The notes under the pieces were generated by a model. It did not search any database, had not been told where the DNA came from, and worked only from the letters and a program-made list of their open reading frames with translations. Source: Cytophagaceae bacterium SCN 52-12 (GTDB lineage: Bacteria; Bacteroidota; Bacteroidia; Cytophagales; Spirosomataceae). Taken from it: 32,268 bases of DNA. Within the stretch, counting starts at the first letter, position 1. Each line of letters opens with the position of its first letter. This document shows positions 7,349 through 15,162 of the stretch, piece by piece. The DNA lies in assembly GCA_001724175.1 (NCBI GenBank), contig MEDT01000063.1:1-32268 (forward strand), written 5' to 3'. The position numbers and the translations under genes were made by a program.

Positions 7349-10204
7349 CTACTTTATGTGCGTCACACCTGCATTCCAGGCCTGCGCCGTAAATTGCGCC
7401 CGGTTCGCGGTCGCCTGATCCCTCCACAATACTTCCATCGTAATCTCCCTGCTTTCGCCCGGCGCCAGCCAGAAATAATTATCGGAGGCAAAAAAGGCCC
7501 GCTTCGTGCCGGTAATATCGAGCTTTGTCATAAAGGATGGCACGTCACCCTGGTTAGTGACGCGTATGGTAAACTGCGAACGGTCACCGGCAACGGCTTT
7601 CCGGCTTACAACCGAAGCCTGTAGCCTGGTGGGTGTGCGTGCTACCGTCGGCTTAAGCCACGGCCCTTTATCCAGCGTGATCCAGGGAATGGGTTCTTTG
7701 GTATACTGTTCGAAAAAGGCCTTGTCCTCCATTTTCGATAGCACCCGGGGATGATATACCGACCGCGAGACCAGGTTGCCACCGGCGCCCCGCAGCTCGG
7801 TTACTACAAAAAGGAAGCGGTCCCGGTACCCGGCCGGGATACGGTAGCTGCCGAAATCCGTACCGGTTACGGTAGGTCCTTTCTGAACGGAAGCGCCGAG
7901 CTCCTTTCTCCACAGGCGGGTAAATTGATCATCATAAACCGTTACCGATACTTTCCCGCTCACCTGGGTTCCCGGCGCATGCGTAACGCGGGTTTCCAGC
8001 CGGATGTCCTCGCCCGGCGCCCAAAGCAGCCGGTCGAGATCGAGCGCAACATGCGTAGGCTCATAGGTCCGCTTCATAAAATAATAGGGAACGGCGGCCT
8101 GGCCGAACCAGTCCATCATCTGTATGGCGATCACCGGCCAGTGACGTTTGAACACCCAGGGCATCAGTCCCGTAGTAACCGGGTAGTTCCCCTGCATCTT
8201 TTCAGAGACGATCTGGTACCATTCACCGGCGCCTACCTGCGATGCTTCTGTAACCGACTCGATCGAAGGATCGGACATATCGTCGATATGGGAAGCCCTG
8301 CTGAGCATCCGCGGCACCCTTGCCGGGCCGTATTCCGTAAAGTGATGGATGAACTCCGGGTGGTCTTTATAAAAATCCCTGTTCCACATTTTACCGAGCT
8401 CTTTAAATTCCCTGTTATCGACAAGCTCGTAGAAAAGACTGGCTTCCGGCATGCTGTGCATGCCGGTCTCGGATACCCAGGGCTCAAACTTGTAGCTCTT
8501 GCCGTACCAGGTCGGATCCATGTCGGGATAGGCATGCATGCTGCCGTCGTCGGGGGTCGTCCGCACGAACAGCCGGGATTTATCGAAGATATCGAGGTTG
8601 CGCTCGATGATCCCGATCGAAGCCGCATTGCCGTACGAGTAAGGGTTGAACTCGTTCCCTCCGCACCAGACTGCCAGCGACGGGTGGTTACGCAGCCGGA
8701 AGATATTCTGCACCACCTGGGCTTCCCAGATATCCTGCGGGTAGTCGGGCGTATCCTGGTTGCCGATAGGGAAATCCTGCCAGACCATAATGCCCAGCTC
8801 GTTGCAGATATCGTAAAAATGATCGGTCTCCAGGATCCCTCCGCCCCAGATGCGGATCAGCTGTATGCCCATGTTCTTCGCCGCTTCCAATGCCCAGCGA
8901 TAACGTTCCTCCGGCAGATCGAGCAGCACGTCTGCGGGCGTCCAGTTCATCCCTTTCACAAACAGCTTTTTGCCATTGACGACGAACTGCCAGTTTTCCC
9001 ACCGGTCGGCAGTTCGCGGACCTGCGGAAGGGATACGTTCAATCGTACGGATACCATAGTTGAACGCCAATTCGTCTATGATTTTCCCGTTTTCCTTCAA
9101 GGCTACCGTAACTTCATATTGATCCGGACTCCCGAGGCCATTGGGATACCAAAGCCTGGGATTGGGAATCGTAAGATCCTGCTCCAGCCAGTTTTTACCT
9201 TCATAGATCGACAAGGGGAACTCTTTGCCAAAGGCGACCTTCCCGTTATGCGTGAATTTTACGGCAGCGCTGAACGTACCGCTTACAGGAATAAACGGCT
9301 TTCCCTTCGCATCGGGATGGTGGATCTGCGCATTGCGCCAGGGGTGCAGCTGGTTGTTGAGAGAAGTGGTGTTTGCCAGCACCTCTGCAGAAAGATGCAG
9401 CACCGCGGCGGAGCCGGTAATCCTCGTGGTGGTAAGATACGGTCTTTCCAGGTGTACCTGCGGTACTATCTCGATCCGGGCGCCCTGCCACATACCCAGG
9501 ACAAAAAAAGCTTCGGTGCCGGACCCGCCGGTAAGTACCCAGGGCTTGGTGATACGGCCGCTGGCACGGGGATTGAAGCCCTTCCTTTTAGAGTAATCGA
9601 ATTCGCCGCTGGCGGTTCTGGGAAGATTTTCGAAATCGGTGGCACGGTTTCCCCAATTGGCTGCCCTTACCTCTACCAGGACTGTGTTTTTATCGCCATA
9701 ACGGGCTATCCCCGAAATATCCGCAACCGGACCGCCGAACATTCCCTCGTGCACACCAATCAGGCTGTCGTTTACCCATATCCTGGAGAAATAGTCGATC
9801 CCGTCGAAGCACAGCAGGATATTGCTACCTTTTGCCGATGCCGGAACCACGACCTCCTTTTCGTAGTACCATGCTTTTTCCTCTATCCACCTGTATTGCG
9901 TCGAATTGAGATGCGCATACGGGTGCGGAAGCTTGCCGGCTTTGTAGTACGACCAGTGTACCGAATTGGGAATTGTCGTTTCGAAAGGATCTTTGCGGTC
10001 GCGCAGCTCAGCGGGAGTAATAGCGCCCGTATCGCGGTGCGAAAGCATCCAGGCACCGGTCAGGTCTATATGCTGAGCGCCTGCCCGGGGCGTAACAAAA
10101 TAGGGCTGCCAGAGCTCCTTTTCTTTCGAAACAGGCTGAGCTGAAACCACATACGTGTTAAAAAGCGTTATTAGGAGAAGCAGTGAAAAATATTTACCTT
10201 TCAT
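7349..10204 (-). CDS. Secreted GH2 beta-mannosidase-like glycoside hydrolase
   Basis: This protein of about 951 residues is a GH2 exo-acting beta-glycosidase. I place the start at the ATG at 10204, because it begins a clean signal peptide (MKGKYFSLLLLITLFNTYVV, then SAQ); the longer frame would need a TTG. A GH2 sugar-binding domain lies at about 35-250, an Ig-like domain follows, and the TIM barrel begins near WQFVVNGKKLFVKGMNW. Counted from 10222, the acid/base is E524 in WCGGNEFNP and the nucleophile is E585 in WVSETGMHSMP. The MNWTPAD motif and the SETG context resemble beta-mannosidases and exo-beta-glucosaminidases rather than beta-galactosidases. It is the last gene of the SusCD operon, 52 bases after the SDR. 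Likely role: periplasmic release of terminal sugars from oligosaccharides. Confidence 0.88.
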   Translation of the reverse strand: MKGKYFSLLLLITLFNTYVVSAQPVSKEKELWQPYFVTPRAGAQHIDLTGAWMLSHRDTGAITPAELRDRKDPFETTIPNSVHWSYYKAGKLPHPYAHLNSTQYRWIEEKAWYYEKEVVVPASAKGSNILLCFDGIDYFSRIWVNDSLIGVHEGMFGGPVADISGIARYGDKNTVLVEVRAANWGNRATDFENLPRTASGEFDYSKRKGFNPRASGRITKPWVLTGGSGTEAFFVLGMWQGARIEIVPQVHLERPYLTTTRITGSAAVLHLSAEVLANTTSLNNQLHPWRNAQIHHPDAKGKPFIPVSGTFSAAVKFTHNGKVAFGKEFPLSIYEGKNWLEQDLTIPNPRLWYPNGLGSPDQYEVTVALKENGKIIDELAFNYGIRTIERIPSAGPRTADRWENWQFVVNGKKLFVKGMNWTPADVLLDLPEERYRWALEAAKNMGIQLIRIWGGGILETDHFYDICNELGIMVWQDFPIGNQDTPDYPQDIWEAQVVQNIFRLRNHPSLAVWCGGNEFNPYSYGNAASIGIIERNLDIFDKSRLFVRTTPDDGSMHAYPDMDPTWYGKSYKFEPWVSETGMHSMPEASLFYELVDNREFKELGKMWNRDFYKDHPEFIHHFTEYGPARVPRMLSRASHIDDMSDPSIESVTEASQVGAGEWYQIVSEKMQGNYPVTTGLMPWVFKRHWPVIAIQMMDWFGQAAVPYYFMKRTYEPTHVALDLDRLLWAPGEDIRLETRVTHAPGTQVSGKVSVTVYDDQFTRLWRKELGASVQKGPTVTGTDFGSYRIPAGYRDRFLFVVTELRGAGGNLVSRSVYHPRVLSKMEDKAFFEQYTKEPIPWITLDKGPWLKPTVARTPTRLQASVVSRKAVAGDRSQFTIRVTNQGDVPSFMTKLDITGTKRAFFASDNYFWLAPGESREITMEVLWRDQATANRAQFTAQAWNAGVTHIK

Positions 10205-10256
10205 ATCTAAATTATAAAGCAATGGAAGCGCTTAGATTTGTGAAACGCGTGAGCAA

Positions 10257-11048
10257 CTACTTTCCTTTGTCGTAACGTTCCGGTTTCCCGTACCCCCGCA
10301 TCAGCAGCAGCCCGCCGTCTATGACGATCGTGCTCCCGGTCATATAAGACCCCGAATCCAGCAAATCTGCTATGACGGCCGCGATCTCTTCCGGCTGGCC
10401 GAAGCGTTTCATCGGAATGCCTTCATTGACCTTTTCCAGCAATTCCGGGTTCTGCCATACTGCTGCATTGATATCGGTCTGTACGGCGCCTACCGCAATG
10501 GTATTCACCCTGATATGATGCGGGGCCAGCTCCAGCGCAGCGCCCTGCATGATGATCTCCAAAGCGCCTTTCGAAGCTCCGTAAGCGCTCAATCCCAGTC
10601 CCGGTCGTAAGCCATTTACGGAGGTGATGGTGTAAATGCTGCCTTCGGCGCCGCTCTCTACCATTTTGCGGGCGATGGATTGCGTCAGGATGAAAGTGGC
10701 CTTAAAATTGACGTTGAGAAACAACTCGATATCTTCGGGGGTAGCATCCAGGAAATGCGTTTTGTACGAGACTCCGGCATTGTTGACGAGATAGTCAATT
10801 CCCCCCATTTCAGTCCAGGCATTGTCAGCCAGGGCAGTCACCTCCTCCGGACGGCTGAAGTCGGCGCGGAACAGATAATACCGGCCGCCGGAAGCCGCTA
10901 TTTCCCCGGCTACCTGTTCGGCTTCTTCCTGCTTATCGCGGAAGTGTATGCCTACTTCGCAGCCCTTTTTTGCTAACGCCAGGGCAATGGCCTTTCCAAT
11001 GCCGCGGGAAGCTCCCGTGACCAATGCTTTCTTGGGAGTTTGTGCCAT
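10257..11048 (-). CDS. SDR family NAD(P)-dependent oxidoreductase
   Basis: This 263-residue cytoplasmic enzyme is a classical short-chain dehydrogenase. The cofactor motif is TGASRGIG (11-18), the structural motif is NNAG (89-92), and the catalytic residues are S143, Y156 and K160 (YGASK). The C-terminal GSTIVIDGG is typical of the FabG/glucose-dehydrogenase-like group. The ATG at 11048 overlaps the stop codon of the upstream hydrolase by one base, which fixes the start; a longer frame to 11126 would run into that gene. It sits between glycoside hydrolase genes of one operon, so it probably oxidises or reduces a sugar, lactone or sugar acid derived from the glycan. Cofactor preference and substrate are not evident. 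Confidence 0.92.
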   Translation of the reverse strand: MAQTPKKALVTGASRGIGKAIALALAKKGCEVGIHFRDKQEEAEQVAGEIAASGGRYYLFRADFSRPEEVTALADNAWTEMGGIDYLVNNAGVSYKTHFLDATPEDIELFLNVNFKATFILTQSIARKMVESGAEGSIYTITSVNGLRPGLGLSAYGASKGALEIIMQGAALELAPHHIRVNTIAVGAVQTDINAAVWQNPELLEKVNEGIPMKRFGQPEEIAAVIADLLDSGSYMTGSTIVIDGGLLLMRGYGKPERYDKGK

Positions 11049-12496
11049 CAGTATTCCATTTTTACGATGATCGATCTTGAAAATTCCGGAAGTAAGATCC
11101 GCTTTCCAGGGGCGCCTGAGGTCCACCGACCCTTCCAGGGGTCATAGAATGAGACTTTGCCGGCCACAGGCAGGTCCGGCTCCAGCCATCTGCCGGCGAC
11201 CGTTCCCGGCGGAAGCCCGGCGACCAGCTCCGTTTTCCAGTCCGAAGCGCCATCCCTGATCCAGAGCAGTACTTTTTGCGTTCCTTTCAACCCGTAAATT
11301 TTCAGGTTTCCCTCGCCCGTGCTGAAGAAAGGCTTTGCCTTCTCCGCAATGGGGTCAAAATTTCCTAAAGCCTCCTTAAACCGTGAAAAATGCCACCACA
11401 AATCCTGCTTTTCGATATAGTAATCCCAATGCCAGCTTTGGCCCGGCGCAGCCGCGCCGGAAAAAAACGGGGCAAAAAGAAGATCGTGAAGCAGCATCCC
11501 CGAACTATCTTTTTCGTACAGTTTTGACGGCCCGGCGTGATTGGGCTCTACGGCCCCGACTTCAGAGAGTATCACAGGCTTCGCCAGGGCAAACGAAAGA
11601 AGGTTCCTGACCGCGTCGGCAGCCAGCTCGTCCATAGGCGCCTGGCACGCCGGCAAGGCTGCCCCCTGGTCCAGGTACCGGTGCGCCTGGGCAATTTCAT
11701 TCCCTTCCAATGCAGAATAGACGCGGTAACGCTCCTGCTGGCTTTCGGAGTCGTAGCTCCCGAGCGTCTGCATAACCAGCTGACCGGGGGATTTTTCCTT
11801 TACTTTCTGAAGCATTTCGGTTGTCCATGCGAGGAGCAGCGGTTTCTCCGCAACGCTTACCGCGTTGATCTCGTTCCACAGCTCCCATCCGAACACCTGC
11901 GGTCGCCTTCCGTAGCGCTCTGCCAGGAACGAAGCCCGCGCCAGAAACAGCTTTTTGCCGGTTTCCCCGGAAAAGTACTCCTCCATGGAAGCAACCCGGT
12001 CTTTGTAAACGGGCTTGTCAAACGGCACTGACGACGGGAACGGCGCAGGCGCCCCGGTAATTTTGCGAAAATGCTCGAGGCAGAATTTAATATAAATACC
12101 ATGCTTTTCTCCAAGGCCGACGAGCCCGTCGATCAGGGCGACCGTCGCCGGGTCGTAAGCGCCGGGTTCCTCCTGCTCGATTTCCAGGAGCGGCACGCTC
12201 AACCATATGCGGGTAAAATTGCCGCCGTTTGCCGCCAGCCTCCCAAAATAGTAATCGTAGTACGACAGCAGGCTGTCGCCTTCGGTTACCCGCCGCGGGA
12301 AGCAGATATTAGGCCCTACCGGGATAAAAGTTTCACCGGTTCCCAGCTCCAGGTACCTCGGATCAGCTTTACTGACTTTCACAAAAGGCTGCTCACGGGT
12401 GCAGGCCGTCCCTGCAACTAAAAGAAACAGGCACAGCCGGCCGCCGATTCCCTTCGTCATCCATTTTCGCAGACTATCTCCGGAACGAGGCCTCAT
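11048..12496 (-). CDS. Clan GH-A glycoside hydrolase lipoprotein (GH5-like)
   Basis: This 482-residue protein looks like a retaining (beta/alpha)8 hydrolase related to GH5 cellulases and mannanases. The likely acid/base is E209 in FGWELWNEINAV and the likely nucleophile is E312 in PVILSEVGAV, with the barrel at about 50-385. A C-terminal beta-sandwich of about 90 residues follows (from LKIYGLKGTQKVLLWI). The N-terminus has a hydrophobic segment ending in GTAC, giving a probable lipidated cysteine at C32. Its ATG at 12496 overlaps the GH10 stop (ATGA), and its own stop overlaps the SDR start, so three genes are translationally coupled. Another start at the in-frame ATG at 12460 is possible. 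The family number is uncertain because the barrel is divergent; substrate unknown. Confidence 0.75.
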   Translation of the reverse strand: MRPRSGDSLRKWMTKGIGGRLCLFLLVAGTACTREQPFVKVSKADPRYLELGTGETFIPVGPNICFPRRVTEGDSLLSYYDYYFGRLAANGGNFTRIWLSVPLLEIEQEEPGAYDPATVALIDGLVGLGEKHGIYIKFCLEHFRKITGAPAPFPSSVPFDKPVYKDRVASMEEYFSGETGKKLFLARASFLAERYGRRPQVFGWELWNEINAVSVAEKPLLLAWTTEMLQKVKEKSPGQLVMQTLGSYDSESQQERYRVYSALEGNEIAQAHRYLDQGAALPACQAPMDELAADAVRNLLSFALAKPVILSEVGAVEPNHAGPSKLYEKDSSGMLLHDLLFAPFFSGAAAPGQSWHWDYYIEKQDLWWHFSRFKEALGNFDPIAEKAKPFFSTGEGNLKIYGLKGTQKVLLWIRDGASDWKTELVAGLPPGTVAGRWLEPDLPVAGKVSFYDPWKGRWTSGAPGKRILLPEFSRSIIVKMEY

Positions 12497-13875
12497 TTTA
12501 AAAAGTACTTGTTTTCACCGTCACCAATTTCAAAAGCCGCTTCCCGCTGCTGCCGGTTCTTATCTTTCCACCTCGCCACGTATTTCCCTTTAAATCCGCG
12601 GAAGCGTACCTGGCCGTCTTTATCGGTTCTGGTTTGCAGGCGGGTTTGCCATTCTTCGTTGATCAGTTGGCTAAGCACATTATAAACAGGCTTCTCTTTC
12701 AGCTCTTTATCATAAATACCGGAAAGGGAAGGCTCTCCTGAAGCGGCCCCTCCGTCGACGACATTCCACCAGGTAATCCCTTTTACATTCGGATGGCTGA
12801 ACCACAGGCGGTACAGGTTACGGGTAATGGCCGCCTGGATCCACATTCCCTCATTTGTGCTGTCGGGCGCGCTTACGGTCACCTCGCTTACCTGCAGCGG
12901 CCTTCCTGCGTCCGACATATAATCCAGTCGCTCGCTGATTTTTGCCGGCGTGAGGACATCCGCTCCTTCGGCTATGCTGCGCGACTCTTTCGGGTTGAAA
13001 ATGTGCATCTGCAAACCGACCTGATTTATCCTGATTCCCCTGTCGATCAGGTTTCTCACTATTTCGAGGTACCGCCGGTAGAGCGGCATCTCCCAATGCA
13101 TATCAGAATCATTGATATTGAGCCGGACCGAATCGGGGAAGTACTTCATCGCCCACAGGAAACTCTTATAGGTGTAGTCGTCCGGCATAATACCCCTGTT
13201 TGCCTGGTCGGTCGATTCATTTACCACATCCCAACGCTGGATCCTGCCTTTGTAGCGTTCTGCCAGTTCCCGGATATGCGACTCGAAAATCGCCTCCATC
13301 TCCTTGCGGTTTTCCGGCATCCACCCGGGGTGGCCCCAGCGACGCGTCCCGTAGATCATCGCATGGCCGTTCATGTTGATGCCTTTTGATTCACAAAACT
13401 CTACTACCGGGTCTGTGGGCGGGCGGCGGTATTCGTAGCTGCTGCCGGCCTGGTAACGGGGCTTTCCCCATTGTGGCTCCAGGGTTTTCCAGTAGAAGGA
13501 TACCGTTCCCGCATTAAATAGCTTTCCGAAAGTGTCCTCATACTTTTTGTTTTTTTCAGGTGTCTTCAGATCCCCATACAGGAATGTATTTCCTCCGAAC
13601 AGAAAACTATGCGAAACCTGTTCTATGCTCACCTCGGCAGCGCCGGCAATACCTTCCAGCACCAGGTGAGCCTCTTCTTTACGGTATCGCCCGATGTCGC
13701 GGTCGATCTTGTCCTGGATCTGCCGGTTCCATATTTCCCTGTACGCATCACTCATAACGATGTTAAGTGAATCCGGGCTTTTGCCCGGTGGGGACGTCCC
13801 CTCCCGCGATCGCTGTCCCGCTGCCTCGACGAGAGGAAGCGCTAATAGTATTAAGATTGATAAATACCGGTTCAT
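12493..13875 (-). CDS. Secreted divergent GH10 glycoside hydrolase (first copy)
   Basis: This 460-residue protein has a signal peptide (MNRYLSILILLALPLVEAAG) and a GH10 barrel. The acid/base is E220 in RWDVVNEST and the nucleophile is E331 in LQVSEVTVSAPD; VGLQMHIF (286-293) is the usual strand-6 motif. A short C-terminal module contains GQVRFRGFKGKYVARWKDKN and is repeated in the second GH10 of this operon. The usual xylanase segment before the EP pair (ENEMKW) is replaced by TVSFYWKTLEP, and TELD after the nucleophile strand is SEVT. The scaffold and catalytic pair are GH10, but the residues that bind xylose at subsite -2 are gone, so xylan specificity is doubtful. It is co-transcribed with the dehydratase upstream and the lipoprotein hydrolase downstream. 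Confidence 0.85.
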   Translation of the reverse strand: MNRYLSILILLALPLVEAAGQRSREGTSPPGKSPDSLNIVMSDAYREIWNRQIQDKIDRDIGRYRKEEAHLVLEGIAGAAEVSIEQVSHSFLFGGNTFLYGDLKTPEKNKKYEDTFGKLFNAGTVSFYWKTLEPQWGKPRYQAGSSYEYRRPPTDPVVEFCESKGINMNGHAMIYGTRRWGHPGWMPENRKEMEAIFESHIRELAERYKGRIQRWDVVNESTDQANRGIMPDDYTYKSFLWAMKYFPDSVRLNINDSDMHWEMPLYRRYLEIVRNLIDRGIRINQVGLQMHIFNPKESRSIAEGADVLTPAKISERLDYMSDAGRPLQVSEVTVSAPDSTNEGMWIQAAITRNLYRLWFSHPNVKGITWWNVVDGGAASGEPSLSGIYDKELKEKPVYNVLSQLINEEWQTRLQTRTDKDGQVRFRGFKGKYVARWKDKNRQQREAAFEIGDGENKYFLK

Positions 13876-13908
13876 CTGTATAAAAGCGTGTTAAGGGGAT
13901 AGCCATTT

Positions 13909-15099
13909 CTACATTCCCCCTACTGTCGGGAACCAGTCGGGCCTGTAGGGATCCTGGTGGAAGCGGGCATAGTAATCGCCTTTCTCCTCGTAATACTTTT
14001 CGTAGAATTTCATTTTGTCCTCGTCCAGTGAAACGCCGAGACCGGGCCCGGTCGGCACCTTGATCGCGCCGTTCTCGTACTTCATCAGGCCTCCTTCTAT
14101 GATATCATCGGTCAGGTAGTGGTAATGGGCGTCGCCCGCAAAATTCATCTGGGGGATCGTTGAAGCGGTATGGATCATGGCAGCCAGCTCTATTCCGAAC
14201 TCGGCCCCGCTATGCATCGCTACGCCCAGGTTGAACGTATTGCAGACCGCGGCCAGGTCTTTGACACCCCGCGGACCTTCCCAATAATGAATATCTGTCA
14301 ATACAATATCCACCGAGCCCATTTTGATCGCCGGGCCGAGATCGTCGAATTTTGCCGGATACATATTGGTCGCGATCGGGATCCTCACCTGCCGGCGCAC
14401 CGCCGCGTTCCCGTTCAGGCCCCAGGAGGGGTCTTCGAAGTATTCCAGGTTCAGATCTTCCATCCGTTTCCCCATCTGCACGGCAGTCTGCACCGACCAG
14501 AGGCCGTTGGGATCGATGCGGAGGCCGAAGTCGTCGCCCAGGTTTTTACGGATCAGCTCCAATACTCTTACCTCTTCTTTAGGGGCCATCACACCGGCTT
14601 TCAGCTTCATGGCGTTTACGCCGAGGGTTTCATGCAATTCTGCGCAAAAGTCTGCCAGATCCTCTGCTGCTTCATCATTGCCACCTCCCGGACGATCATA
14701 TCGCCAGAAAAGGTATGCGATAAACGGCACCTCGTCCCTGACGCGGCCTCCCAGCAGGTCGCTGAGCGGGCGGCCCAGCACCTTACCCTGAATATCAAGA
14801 CAAGCCATTTCGAGCGCGGCATACAGCCGGGCATTGGAAAGGTAGTAGATGCTGCGCAGCACTTTCAGCTTCATGATCTCCAGCTGGAAAGGATCCAGTC
14901 CGATGATGCGGGGTTTCAGCTTCTGAAGGGCGGCACGCTGGTCGCCGCCTCCGACCTCTCCCAGCCCGACGATGCCTTCGTCGGTAATGACCTCTACGAT
15001 CGTACGCAGGAAATAGCCGGGGTGCACGCCGGTATTGTGGCGTAGCTGGGCGCTGAGCGGAATCGCAACGCAGCGGGTTTTTAAATCTATGATTTTCAT
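13909..15099 (-). CDS. Enolase-superfamily sugar-acid dehydratase (glucarate dehydratase-like)
   Basis: This enzyme of about 396 residues belongs to the mandelate racemase/muconate lactonising/glucarate dehydratase group. Counting from the upstream TTG (two residues earlier), the catalytic pair K167-x-K169 is in MKLKAG, the metal ligands are D198 (IDPNG), E224 (FEDP) and N247 (ATNM), and the Asp-His dyad is D271 (VLTDIHYW) and H298 (AMHSGAEFG). The N ligand together with the late Asp-His dyad is the glucarate dehydratase pattern. I choose the ATG at 15099 over the TTG at 15105. There is no signal peptide, so it acts in the cytoplasm. Expected reaction: dehydration of an aldonic or aldaric acid to a 2-keto-3-deoxy acid. 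Lying between two GH10 genes, it suggests the glycan yields a sugar acid. Confidence 0.9.
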   Translation of the reverse strand: MKIIDLKTRCVAIPLSAQLRHNTGVHPGYFLRTIVEVITDEGIVGLGEVGGGDQRAALQKLKPRIIGLDPFQLEIMKLKVLRSIYYLSNARLYAALEMACLDIQGKVLGRPLSDLLGGRVRDEVPFIAYLFWRYDRPGGGNDEAAEDLADFCAELHETLGVNAMKLKAGVMAPKEEVRVLELIRKNLGDDFGLRIDPNGLWSVQTAVQMGKRMEDLNLEYFEDPSWGLNGNAAVRRQVRIPIATNMYPAKFDDLGPAIKMGSVDIVLTDIHYWEGPRGVKDLAAVCNTFNLGVAMHSGAEFGIELAAMIHTASTIPQMNFAGDAHYHYLTDDIIEGGLMKYENGAIKVPTGPGLGVSLDEDKMKFYEKYYEEKGDYYARFHQDPYRPDWFPTVGGM

Positions 15100-15110
15100 A
15101 ATCAACTATC

Positions 15111-15143
15111 GGCTGCCGGCAGTCGGCGAGCAGCCTTTTTTTT
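15111..15143 (+). terminator. Terminator-shaped hairpin facing against the operon
   Basis: On the plus strand, GGCTGC (15111-15116) pairs with GCAGCC (15130-15135), the loop contains a further GC-rich region, and eight T follow directly (15136-15143). This has the shape of an intrinsic terminator for plus-strand transcription, but all nearby genes are on the minus strand. On the minus strand the same hairpin lies just upstream of the dehydratase start. It may block antisense transcription or act as a stabilising or processing hairpin in the 57-base-plus gap between the second GH10 and the dehydratase. It may also be fortuitous. Confidence 0.45.
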
Positions 15144-15162
15144 ATGTTTTATTTAAAGGAGA

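Noticed and set aside
7751-10144. A 797-codon open frame on the plus strand opposite the GH2 gene
   Set aside because: It is the mirror of a well-supported GH2 gene with catalytic motifs; its translation is rich in Arg, Pro and His with no recognisable domain, as expected for an antisense shadow.
10257-11126. Longer SDR frame starting at 11126
   Set aside because: The extra 26 residues overlap the upstream hydrolase, are not typical of SDR proteins, and the ATG at 11048 directly precedes the cofactor motif and overlaps the upstream stop.
14170-15045. A 291-codon plus-strand frame opposite the dehydratase gene
   Set aside because: It lies wholly inside a conserved enolase-superfamily gene on the other strand and has no recognisable motif.
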